DNA of 64,000 bases from Echria macrotheca (taxonomy: Eukaryota > Ascomycota > Sordariomycetes > Sordariales > Schizotheciaceae), in the NCBI GenBank assembly GCA_030411725.1, contig MU839827.1:930001-994000 (forward strand), in the 5' to 3' direction. Made by a program: the position numbers and the translations under genes. Each line of letters begins with the position of its first letter. Position 1 is the first letter of the stretch. Below the pieces are notes generated by a model, which had not been told where the DNA came from, did not search any database, and saw nothing but the letters and a program-made list of their open reading frames with translations. Below are positions 10,480 through 20,759 of the stretch, piece by piece.

Positions 10480-12237
10480 TCACGGAGGCGGCGAATACGC
10501 AAGGCTAATATGTAGTGCGTGCACCTCCGCAAGATCAATAGTGTGCGACGACTCGACCGGGCGTGGCGCGACAACCCACTGGGACACGTCAGACTCGTCA
10601 TTGCCGTTGTAGGCGCTGACAGAGAACTCAAACTCCCAGACAGAGGGATACAAATCCCGCAGTAACGCCTTGGTCGAGAGGCTGCTGGTGGACGCATTCG
10701 TCGAGTCGGCCACCTCAGAACGGATCTCTACGCCGGTTCCCGTCCGGCGCACCCACACTCGGTATCCCGCTGCTGCTGGGTCGCCCATCCATTCGAGCTC
10801 GGCTGTTGTCCGGTCCAGAACGGTTAGTTGCAGGCGTACCGGAGGGAGCGGCGTCCCACGGCAAACAGTTACAGCACGCGCGCCACCGGGAAGCCCTCCT
10901 CCGGCTGTGCTCCAGGTCTGGACGGCAACACCATAGCGGTGGCCCGGAACGAGGCCACTGACACGACCGCCACTCCCTTTGATACCCACCACATACGGGA
11001 AAGCCCCAGGGTAGTCTTCATCAAAGGCGAGCACGCCGTATCGGTCCACGTCTAGACCCTCGGGAAATGGCTCCCAAGTGACGTTAAAGCCATCGGCTGT
11101 CGCATGCGTCCGGATTCGAGACGGTGCGGGCAGTGTCTGGGGATCGGCGACCGCAGATACGACTTCGCTCCACGAAGACTTGACCGTGTTGCCGCCGCAG
11201 GTGCGAACCTGGTATTCCCACCGCTGGCCGGAGACGCAAAAGGTGGTGTCGTAGCGATTGCACGAGACAGGCACGACCGTCCAGCTCTCGGAGCCGGCGA
11301 GACGAATGCGCACGTCGTACCAAAATGCACCGTATACCGCGTCCCACGTAACGACGACGCCGCTGGGGGCCGGCGAGGCTTTTACTCTCGCCGGGGTCGG
11401 AGTGGGACGTCGAGGAACGGAGGTCGGAATCGACAGCTCGCGGCGCCCGATGCGGAAGTCGGCGATGAGGGTTCTCGTAAAGGCCTGAGCGAGCTGGAAC
11501 TCACCGAGCGCATTGGGGTGGATGCCGTCGTAGGTGGCGTCGGCGACGTGTTCACCGCCTGTGCCTGGTGAGCAAGTAGCGGTCAATCTGTCGGAAAACT
11601 CACCACCGCCGTAGTTCTCGCAGAACCGGACCAATGCAATGGGAGATTCCGGAGTGGACCAGGCTGGGATGGCCCTGGCTAGCAGGGCGTTGTACTCGTT
11701 GGTGTTGGCGGGAAGATCTTCGCGGCCCGGCAGGAAGGTCCGGTGCGGGACGTTGGCAATGGCAAACTGGAGATCCGGCTTGGCCGAGCGGGCCTGCCTG
11801 ACCAGCTGCTCCATGCTGGCCAGCGTGTCGTGCGGCCCGCTCACGAACCAAGCCATGTCGTTGAAACCCAGCTCGACCAGACAGACATCGGGCTGGTACG
11901 TGGCAATCTGCTCCGCAATCAGCTCTTTGGCTTGCATCGCCTGCCGGCCGCTGACGGCGAAGTGGTGCGAGTTGGCGAGGAAGCGCGGCGAGACGCCCTC
12001 GGCGTAGCCGCCGTCGGTGCGAAAGAAGCCCGGCCTTGGCGGATCCGAAGCCAACGGCGGCGGCCGGGGCGGCTCGGGGTCGTCGGGAGGCACAGTGCCT
12101 CTGTACGGGCCTACAAAAGTCGCTGCCACGCCCTCCCGACCCAGCCACTGCCAGAGCCGGTACCGCCACGTCCAGTCGCCCTGTCGCCCGTGGGAGATGG
12201 AGTCGCCCACGACCATGATTTTCACCGCGTCGTCCAT
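10480..12237 (-). CDS. SGNH/GDSL hydrolase with C-terminal fibronectin III-like domains
   Basis: Single-exon protein of 585 residues. The open frame continues upstream to 12285, but only through a TTG; the first ATG is 12237 (MDDAVKIMVVGDS). Block I GDSISHG supplies the catalytic Ser, GFND is the block III Asn, and DGIHPN carries the Asp and His of block V, so the catalytic set is complete. This resembles carbohydrate- or acyl-esterase SGNH enzymes. After about residue 280 come two or three beta-sandwich repeats with fibronectin III character: GVVVTWDAV...YDVRIRL, GFNVTWEPF...YGVLAF and TAELEWMGDP...YRVWVRR. No signal peptide is apparent, which is odd for an enzyme with extracellular-type modules. 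The substrate is unknown; deacetylation of a polysaccharide is a guess. Confidence 0.85.
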   Translation of the reverse strand: MDDAVKIMVVGDSISHGRQGDWTWRYRLWQWLGREGVAATFVGPYRGTVPPDDPEPPRPPPLASDPPRPGFFRTDGGYAEGVSPRFLANSHHFAVSGRQAMQAKELIAEQIATYQPDVCLVELGFNDMAWFVSGPHDTLASMEQLVRQARSAKPDLQFAIANVPHRTFLPGREDLPANTNEYNALLARAIPAWSTPESPIALVRFCENYGGGEFSDRLTATCSPGTGGEHVADATYDGIHPNALGEFQLAQAFTRTLIADFRIGRRELSIPTSVPRRPTPTPARVKASPAPSGVVVTWDAVYGAFWYDVRIRLAGSESWTVVPVSCNRYDTTFCVSGQRWEYQVRTCGGNTVKSSWSEVVSAVADPQTLPAPSRIRTHATADGFNVTWEPFPEGLDVDRYGVLAFDEDYPGAFPYVVGIKGSGGRVSGLVPGHRYGVAVQTWSTAGGGLPGGARAVTVCRGTPLPPVRLQLTVLDRTTAELEWMGDPAAAGYRVWVRRTGTGVEIRSEVADSTNASTSSLSTKALLRDLYPSVWEFEFSVSAYNGNDESDVSQWVVAPRPVESSHTIDLAEVHALHISLAYSPPP

Positions 12238-13474
12238 GGCGTCCTGAACTTGTCTGTCACCTTTTGATTGTGGAAGTTGTGGCAATCCGTGGAATAACGA
12301 TCATCGGGCCATTGGATGCGGGGTTCTACACTTCAGCACGTGCAGGCCGTATCCTCGGCTGTCCTCAGCTCAGGGTTAGGGTGCAAGATTCGATGAAACG
12401 TCGCGCCTCATGCTGCAACCCCGGGATTTTTGTAATTTCGACAGTTCCCTGCTTCGGCCCCTGCGATGAACGAAAAGCGTGATTACGTCCGGCCGAGAAA
12501 GACCCGCAGCGACGAAAAGCTGTTAGCGAATGTGAGGCGTGCGAGGCATCAAATTAGCAGAGCCCGACCACACCAAAAAACGAGAGGGCAAAATGAGTCC
12601 AGGCGTGCTGTGGATCCGATTCGCGGCTGCCAAACTCCTGACTGTGGGGCATCTCGACCGACACCGTCGACCTGGCAAGCACTCGCAATTTCCCAGCTCG
12701 TGTTCATCTCCGCCTGCCCCAGACTTTTCCAGTCGTCAACGAGCAGCGGTGGACGATGGAGCATGTGCAAGCAAGCTTTCCTTGGCGATAGGGTGGCCCC
12801 GCGAGCACTGCGCCCTTGGTGTCTCGGCCACCGCAGGTCGCCAGCTGGGCATCGGGCAAATCGGGGCCACAAACGGCAGGCTTTTGCAGGTCAGCGCAGG
12901 TCAGCACCTTTTTGCTGTCCGTGGCGCTGAAAGCCACCCGGGAACAACGGCGAACCAAGATTTTCAGCCCCCGGTCGTAATCTCGTTTTGGATGCTGGCA
13001 GCCGTTGCTCGTTGCAGCTAGCGTGGCATTGCGGACAAAAACAAAGCTGCGGTTTGGGCGCGTTGACCGCTGGCCGCCGGGGCGTGGCGGCGGGCCTCGT
13101 CGTCACGATTGGCCGAGAAGGGAAAACGATGGTCGGCGGCCCCTGAAGGCTTTACCGCCGTGGAACCAGTGCCCGGCCGCTCCAGGAACAGGGCCGGCTA
13201 GGCCAGGGGCGAATCATGGCAGCCGGCAGGCTCGCGAGAGGGACGCGATGCAGACATGGATGGCAGACCACCCGATCAGGACGACTGGGCCGAGAGCGTG
13301 AAGATACAAATTCGAGCCCGGCTTCCATCAACGGTTTCCTCTTCTTCTTTCTCTCTTCACTCCGATCTTGCCAGCCTTCCTCGCAAGCCACTTGTCGCTC
13401 TTTACAACTATCCTTCGGGACCACCACGCTCGCTTAATCCTTAATCGCCTTCGGGTTCAACCACCTCAGTCACC
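12238..13474. promoter_or_regulatory. Divergent intergenic region with a pyrimidine-rich leader
   Basis: It separates the minus-strand SGNH hydrolase from the plus-strand wall protein, so it holds both promoters. The last 130 nt before 13475 are strongly C/T-rich (from about 13330), as is common in 5' leaders of highly expressed fungal genes. Open frames inside it look random. Confidence 0.5.
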
Positions 13475-14107
13475 ATGCAGAAGTTCTTCTTGCTCGGCGC
13501 CCTGCCCGCCGCCTTCGCCCTCCCGGGCCACCCCGTCGATATCCCGACTGGCGTGCCTACCGGCGTGCCCACCGGCAGCTGGGGCCCGACCCTCACGACG
13601 TCGACTGTCTACTCGACCACCACGCGTACTGTCACGTCGTGCGCCGCCACCTACACCAACTGCCCGGCCCACGCCAGCAACGTCGTCGTGACCGAGATCG
13701 TCCCGGTCTCGACCACGGTCTGCCCGGTGACCGAGAAGCCCGCGCCCACCTGGGCCCCCGCGCCCGAGGAGGACGAGTGCTCCACCTCGACCTCGTTCTC
13801 CGAGTGCGTCCACACCGTCACCACCGTCTCGGTCCCCTACGTCACCACCACCTGGGTCCCGGCCACCACCAGCATCGTGTGCCCCGTCAAGGAGACGCCC
13901 GGCTCGTGGCCCGCCGGCCCCTGGCCCACCGCCGAGGCTCCTGGTAGCAGCGTCCCTGCTCCCGCCTGGACCCCGACCGGCACCGGCTCGTGGACCAAGC
14001 CCACCACCACTGGTGTGCCCGTCGTCACTGCTGGCGCTGCTGACTTTGGCGTCGGCGCCATCAAGATGCTCGGCGCTGCTGCTGCCGCTGCCGTCCTTGC
14101 TCTTTAA
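13475..14107 (+). CDS. Thr/Ser/Pro-rich secreted protein with a GPI-type C-terminus
   Basis: Intronless, 210 residues. MQKFFLLGALPAAFALP is a signal peptide. The middle is rich in Thr, Ser, Pro and Val with scattered cysteines (TVTSCAATYTNCPA, STTVCPVTEK, IVCPVKETPG), a pattern common in fungal wall proteins and suited to O-mannosylation. A proline/tryptophan-rich linker is followed by AGAADFGVGAIKMLG and an alanine-rich hydrophobic tail ending at the stop, which fits a GPI attachment signal. Third codon positions are almost all C or G, suggesting high expression. The likely role is a structural or surface wall component; no enzymatic motif is present. Confidence 0.82.
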   Translation: MQKFFLLGALPAAFALPGHPVDIPTGVPTGVPTGSWGPTLTTSTVYSTTTRTVTSCAATYTNCPAHASNVVVTEIVPVSTTVCPVTEKPAPTWAPAPEEDECSTSTSFSECVHTVTTVSVPYVTTTWVPATTSIVCPVKETPGSWPAGPWPTAEAPGSSVPAPAWTPTGTGSWTKPTTTGVPVVTAGAADFGVGAIKMLGAAAAAAVLAL

Positions 14108-15136
14108 GTGCTAGGATAGGGAAGAAGGGTTGGATATTGGGATGTTGTATCTAGGGGATGAGGTGTAGGGGAGGCTAAATAAAAAGACGATTCGTCGCCA
14201 TCTTTGTGTGCCGGTGTATCTTTGTCGCTGTGATTCCTACTGTGAGTGTCGTTGTTTTCGACTGGAGTGTGTATTCGTACCCCAACCCGATGTCGTGGTT
14301 TATTAGTGTAGGCTATTTTCCCGGAATTCCATCCAGAACCGCAGTGGACTCAGTGGATTTCCCCGCGGTTTCTGGGGAGGATCCTCCTGTCAAAATTCCA
14401 GCGGCGGGAATAGCCGGCCGGTGCTCCATCGGGCCCACCTCGTATCCTAACGGGGCGCAAATCATTGAAGCCGGGAAATTGGAATGCGGTCATTATTGCC
14501 TTGCCTATATCCTATTGTTGACAAGATAGACGAGATAGGTGAAAATAGTGATGAAGAAGTTGGAGTGCAACCTGAAGGTCGCAGTCGGTCGACGTAGGTT
14601 TGACGTTGAGCCAAATCCAGCGGTTCCCGTCCGCCGGTTCGCGCCGTGGGACACGCGACCAATCCACTGCCTCGCGTCGTATCGCATCTCGCGTTGCTGT
14701 TTGCATCACCAGAGCTGGAATGAATATTGGATGCAGTGGAACGCTGCTGCTGCTGCAAACTGTTTGCAAGCGATGCCAAACTTGCAGTAATGAAAACCGT
14801 CAATGTCAGCCTAGCGCTATTACAGCCCGGCCCAGAGCCTTGCAGTGCCCATCACATTCATCCAAGACAAACTCCAAGCAACAACATTAAATTCTATACG
14901 GTCAGGAAAGCTCGATAGTAGCACATCTGGCATCCCTTTGTCTCTTCCCCTCCCAGTTTCCCACAGTAGATCGGTTAGAAAAAGGTTGTCGCCATGCTCG
15001 ACGAGGTTGTCTTGTTTCCACACATGTTCCGCCCTTCCTCCCTCTTTCCCTTCCTCCCATTGATGAGTTTCTAAAACAGATTATATGTAAAAGCAAACGC
15101 CTCATCCCCCTCCCTGTCCTGTTATCTGGATATCAT
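14108..15136. other. Intergenic, convergent 3' ends
   Basis: It lies between the stops of the wall protein and the naphthol reductase. A possible polyadenylation region (aaataaaaag near 14177) follows the wall protein. No further gene is supported. Confidence 0.55.
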
Positions 15137-16479
15137 TTACATGCAAGCAGCGCCGTCGATGCCGATGACCTTGCCGTTGACCCACTCGCCGTCCTGCGAC
15201 GCGAGGAAGCACACGACACGGGCAATGTCGATCGGGAGACCGACACGGTGGAGGGGCGACCAGGTGGCAGCGAACTGTGACTGTTAGCGTTGCTTTCTCT
15301 GACAGATACAGAAGAACATACCTCGTCAACACCATCGTCGTCGAGGTTGGCACCGTTGGGGATGTACTCGCGGCAGACGGCGTGGTACATGTCGGTCTTG
15401 ATGCCGCCGGGGGCGACAGCGTTGACCGTGATCTTCTTGTCACCAAAGTCGATGGCCATGCAGCGCACAAAGGTCTCGATGGCGCCCTTGGAGGCCGAGT
15501 AGACGGCGTGCTTGGGGACGCCCTTGGCCTGGCCGGTGATGGAGCCCATCAGGATCAGACGGCCGCCGACCTCGAGGTGCTTGTAGGCCTCGCGGGCGAC
15601 GAAGAACTGGCCACGGGTGTTGATGTTGAAGACGCGGTCGAACTCCTCGGGGGTGACATCCTTGACGTGGCCGAACGAGACGACACCGCTGTTGGAGCAC
15701 ACAATGTCGAGCTTGCCGAACTTCTTGACGGCCTCCTCGAACATGCGCACGATCTGGTCGACGTCCGACACGTTGGCCTTGATGGCCGCCGCGTCAGTGC
15801 CGTTCTTCTTGATCATCTGCACGACCTCGTTGGCGGCCGAGTCGCTGTTGGCGTAGTTCACGATGACCTTGGCGCCGCGACGTCCCAGCTCGAGGGCCAT
15901 CTCCCTGCCGATACCACGGCCTGCGTGGGGTCAGCAACGTTCATTGTCAATCGCGCCTCACAGCGCAATTGCGGGGGAGTTAGGGGTCGGTGTTCATCGT
16001 CATGACAGTTGCATGTCACTTCTCCGGCGCGTTGTTCTATATCAGGAAACCGCGACGCCGAAATTGACATGCATCATTGGCCCGCCCGCATAGCTCCGAA
16101 AAGGGAAGCAAATGCAATTGGGCACGCGCGGGTGATGGTGGTGGGTGGTGTGGGGCTCATCGGCCGCCTGGGCGCCGGACTTGGAGTTGGGGTAAAAAAA
16201 GTGCCGGGACCGTCCGCTGACAACGACTTGACAACCAGCAGAACCAGCAGCGCCAAAACCGCCGAACCGCCCCGCGGGCGGCGGCTCAAGCTGCCAGCTG
16301 CGGACCTGCAGATGTCTGGCCGTGTCGTGCATGACAACCGCCCGAAATCGAACTTTGGACTTACCAGCGCCGGTGACGAGAGCGACCTTGCCCTCGAGCG
16401 AAGCCGAGGCGAGACCCAGGGGACCGGGGATCTGGTTGAAGCGGCCCTTGACGGGCTGTTCATCGGTGAGGCCAGGCAT
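15137..16479 (-). CDS. Hydroxynaphthalene reductase (melanin pathway SDR)
   Basis: NADPH-dependent short-chain reductase acting on tri- or tetrahydroxynaphthalene in DHN-melanin synthesis. Exons 16365-16479, 15322-15920 and 15137-15274 give exactly 283 residues, the length of the rice-blast 3HNR. The start MPGLTDEQ precedes IPGPLG...ASLEGKVALVTGAG, and the first splice rebuilds the cofactor motif GAGRGIGRE. The family signatures KLDIVCSNSGVVSFGHV, GSITGQAKGVPKHAVYSASK (Ser, Tyr and Lys) and NAVAPGGIKTDMYH are present. The last exon reads WSPLHRVGLPIDIARVV and ends in IDGAACM. Versicolorin reductases are close relatives, but the overall match favours the melanin enzyme. No PKS or scytalone dehydratase gene is nearby. 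An in-frame ATG at 16626 is possible but less likely. Confidence 0.93.
15921..16364 (-). other. 444-nt first intron of the naphthol reductase
   Basis: Bounded by GTAAGT at 16364 and CGCAG at 15921, it interrupts the glycine-rich cofactor motif. It is roughly ten times the typical length of other introns in this window and contains no credible exon. Confidence 0.85.
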
Positions 16480-19400
16480 CTTGTCGGTGGTGGGTTTTCC
16501 GAGGTTGCTTCCGGAGGAGATGGAGGGCGCGAGAGGTTGCTTGGTCTCTTTTGTCTCAGCGGGGGAACGGTTGGAGGAGGAGGAGAAGTGAGACACGAGA
16601 CGGCGAAACAAATCCGACAACCTCATTAGTGCGTTACTGACCGATATACTGTGGGAAAGACTGGTGATACTGGGTATCAGGGAAGAGACGCCGTAGGTCT
16701 CGATGGCGGTTCTGGGGCGGGGTGGGATGGCGAGATATAGATCTTTTTCTTCGAGCAGGGAACCGGACAGGGCACCGGGCTCTTCATCTTATATATTGAA
16801 TGTCGAGCCTTGCCGGTTATTATTTGGGACCCCGTGTCGTGGCAACCATTCGCCCCTGGGCGATCCCGGCTGTCGGACCACGTTGGAGGAATGCCGGACC
16901 TGGCCTCACGGACAATGTGCGACGGGCAGCGCAGCCTTTCCAGGCCCCTTCTGGCTTCCCACTCCACGTCTGCTTGCATTCGACTGCATTGCCTCTTTGC
17001 TGTCGGGTAGATTTACTTTTGGAAGTACGGCAGCCGAGCGAGTGCTTCTTGTCGTTTTGCAAATCCGGTCAACGTCGTCCTCCTCGCTGTGGTGATGCTG
17101 TGAGCGCTGTGCGGCTGTCAGCACAAGCCCCTGAGCGACCCAGCACCGCAGCCAAACAAGCCACGGCGGACCAGCAAAACCAGTGTGTGGTGTTACATTC
17201 CCCTTTTCTGGATGTCCGACGCCCTGTGCACCCATGCCTCATCCAGCCCATCCACACTGCCACTAATTCCAGCAGACGCCCGCACTCATGCCTTCTGCCT
17301 CCCACCCTAATCTCGTGGGCGGCCGACTGTGATTGGCCCGGCCCGTCTGATCGCTGCCTCGAAAGCTGTCGCCGCGGTGCAGTCTCCGGACCGGACAAGA
17401 CATCAAAAAGCAAACGGAGACGCTCCGCCGCGACCGCATCAAACACCCACACCCACACACCCAAGAGTCCGCTCGCCCTTTTTCTCGGAAGCGCGACACA
17501 GTTCCGACGAAGCGAGTCCAGCCCAATCAAGTTGGGCGTCGTTCTACTGAACCATTTCCCACCTGCAGCCCGCCAAAACCGTGTGCCGGGCCCTCTCAGC
17601 CGGCGCCTTCTCGAAGCCCGTCATGACACGTTTCCGCGCGCACACTTGGTTTGCATTGTACTTTTGAGTCGAGATCCAGTGTCACTGGTCATCTGACACG
17701 CCTGTACATCCCGTATCTCTCTGTGTCTGTTTCACCGCTCCCTGTCACACCGCCCGTCTCCTGGCCCCGCCCGAGGGTTCAGTCCAGGACGTGAGTGTCG
17801 CCAGGGGTGCACGTGACATCCCAATCCGTCGGCCTGGATCTGGTTCAACGATCCAACCTTTGGCGATCCCGACCCTGGCCCAATGCAAGCAACCGCGGCA
17901 AAATCCGATGTCGAATCCGACGGCTGCAGTAGCGTCAGGGCACATCACGCCAGACAGTCGTGTAAAGCAACGGTCCCTGCATTTATCGAATCCTCCTCAG
18001 CACTGTAGACAGATTAAACTCATGCCAAACTAAACCCTAAACTAGTTGACGCGGCCGCTTCATGACAACAAAAAGCCCGTCAGTTTCAAGTCAGACGTGC
18101 CTGTGATGCGGAGACGGAATGCTGGCCGGGACCGAGCGGGCGGTTCCAAGAAATCAACCGGCCTCGGCACTTGGAGGGATTCCCGAGGCCCTGGGCCTGT
18201 GTTACATGTGGAAAACTGGTTAGACTTGATCTGCCTATCTATGTTTGTGTGCCACTGCAAAAGACGTGGCGTGTGCCGTGACGGGCGTGTATCCAGCGAG
18301 CGGCCACCGTTCGGGTTTTCTTTTGCTCCCACATCGTGTATGATCGATCGATTGGCCCCTGCACAAAAAGAGGCTGTTGTGGTCACTGCTTGTATCCCAT
18401 TGGTAGCTGTGCCTCGCTCATACTCGATGTCTCAGTTAGACTGTAGACGTTGTAGTCTGAAGCGTCTATGGACTGCTCAACCGCAGGGCTCGCCTTCGTG
18501 CCTTCATCTGCCCTATCGCATGTTTCCCATATGAACTCAGAGTCCATGTGCCAACAGGCTCGTACACAGAGGGTCAACCTGGATAAGAGGCGCAGAATCT
18601 ACTAAATGCTTGTCATGACTCAGTACTCTCAAATTCCCTGTGCTGCGATGTCTATATCGTAGCCCGTCTGGGAAGAAACTTGATGGTGTTGTTCATCCTA
18701 CAACGAGAGTTGACGGTGTAAAGGTATTTCACAGCACTTTTTTCATGGCAGATTCATAGCTTCCGTTGAGATCCAAGCAATCCTCCCCTACTCCGAACCA
18801 CAAGCTCTTGCGTAGGTATACAGCAGTGCACCATGGACCCGGGGACGACTGGATATCGCCTCGACTGCCTTCCCACGGTTGACTCTTCCCAACACCAGGA
18901 AAGGCACTGAGACTCTGAAAGTTGTTGGGAGAGCTCCTTCGGGATTCTGTTTGATTCCTCTGGGCATCGAAATGCCGCTGTGATCACACTCGACGTGAAG
19001 CTAGTGCATCACGTCGTTTCAAGTTGCCCCTTTTTTGATAGATATCAATTTCAACGGCGGCCGCCCTCGCCAACGAGCCGTCCTTGGGTTTCCTTACTTG
19101 GCCTACCGCTCGTTATCACCAGCAATCTATTTAGCATCGCGTCTAGACTGAACTGTCCAAGCGACAAAGGATCCGAGATAGGATTTTATCGTCGGCGACG
19201 ACGGCGGGAGGATTCGATATTTATTGTACTAGTCTAGGCTATCACAAAATCCTAAGATCATAGATGCGCCCGTCAAAGTCCCTGCATCCGCCTTCTCCGT
19301 ACGTTGCCTTGATGTTTTTATCCCCGATCCCGGCCCGCCGGGTGCTCTCGTTGCTGGCGCTGCCATTCGACACGAAATGGTGGGAACGTCCGGAGGTCCG

Positions 19401-20759
19401 AGTTGGCCCATCCGGCCCACCGCAGCAGCTGAAAGTGCCAAGCTCCGGAACTGGATAGGTACCGCGCTGCTTGGATCCGGCAATCCGCTTCGCTCTCGCC
19501 AATTTGCCAGCGTGTCTCGAATGCGAGCTGCAAAATGAAATGGCCCTGCAAATGGACTGAATGGGATTTTTTTTGGGCAAGCAGTTTGTCGCGGCGTTTG
19601 TTAGCGGTGGAAGCGTGTCGTGTCGGTGGGATGGCGGGGTTAACATCGCCTATCGGGGCGGCGATAAGCTGTGCGGGACATGCCGGACCGACGCCTCTTC
19701 CCTCCCTTCACCTGCAGTCGACTCGACGCGGATGCTGACCTCCCCCTCCCATCATTCCGTCTGACACGACGGTTGACACGACATGTTGTCTCCTGCGGTT
19801 ATCCGCGTCCCCCACCCGCCAATAGTCCGTGTTGCGATGAGGCTCGGTTTCTGACGGACTGTTGCCTTAACGTCCACCAAACTTCTCAGCATGCTCAAGC
19901 TTATTTATCGGGTCGCCGCCTCTCGGCGCGGAGTAAAACGGCTGATCTCACGTTGATAGCATTCCAGGACGTTTCCTGGGCCTGCGAGACAGCATCCGGA
20001 CTCTCCATGGATAAGCTGGCACCGGCCGTCCCCTCGGTGCCGTAGCATACCGAAAGCCGTCATCCAGGTCACGGCTCTTGGTGATGGTATGCTGTGGATT
20101 TGGTAAGTTCTAATACGATTCTTGCTACGACATACAACAGGGTCGACATGGCCTCGGTCTCCCAGAGATAATGGCCAGAAGCCCCCTGACAGAGCCTCAA
20201 GTCATCGTTGGTATCTTGGTTGCTGATTAGTCACAGCTGTTGTAGCAGCATTACCCGACTCTTTACGTTCCCTCTCATCCTCTCGTAAGCCCATATATTC
20301 ACGCACAATTCTGATGAAACCAAGATGATGCGCTCGTGACGGATGCTTTACACCGGCCCAGCACACGGGGGCCGAAGTCGGGATATATTCTCGTGAGGGT
20401 TCCGATTCGTCAACCGCAGAACCGACCAACTTACCCCCACGGGGCATCTTCCTCTTCGTTCACGTCGTTTGGGTTCCACAATACACTCGGAGTACGGATG
20501 GATGGGCGATGCAATGGAAAGCGGCGGCGTCGATCGCATCTGGTCCTGCCCCAAGATGCAGGAAACTGCAGGAAACCCTTTCCCACCCGGCTATCGATTG
20601 GCTGGTTGGCGCCGCGCTAGGAAGCGCCACCGGAGAAAATTGTCTGGAGCAAGAGCACGTTGTCACTCGACAGTGGTCGAGCCAGGAAATAAAAACCCCC
20701 ATGCTCGCCTTGCCCCAGTCTTCTCCACGACAACACGACGCTCTTGATCAACTTGCAAC
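16480..20759. promoter_or_regulatory. 4.3 kb gene-free region between naphthol reductase and ammonia-lyase
   Basis: The flanking genes diverge, so both promoters lie here. For the reductase, a minus-strand TATATAAG sits at 16789-16796, about 310 bp before the start codon. For the ammonia-lyase, an A/T-rich aaataaaaac lies about 70 bp before its ATG. An AAACCCTAA telobox-like motif occurs near 18032. Open frames (for example 16800-17696 plus and 18046-18534 plus) have random-looking translations without splice support. Confidence 0.55.
16789..16796 (-). promoter_or_regulatory. Possible TATA box of the naphthol reductase
   Basis: TATATAAG on the minus strand, 310 bp upstream of the start codon. 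It would imply a 5' UTR of roughly 280 nt. Confidence 0.4.

Noticed and set aside
15277..16005. 242-codon plus-strand frame opposite the naphthol reductase
   Set aside because: Asp/Val/Gly-rich complement of a highly codon-biased SDR exon; no independent support.
16800..17696. 298-codon open frame in the 4.3 kb gap
   Set aside because: Arg/Ser/Pro-rich random-looking translation, no start context, domain or splice partner.
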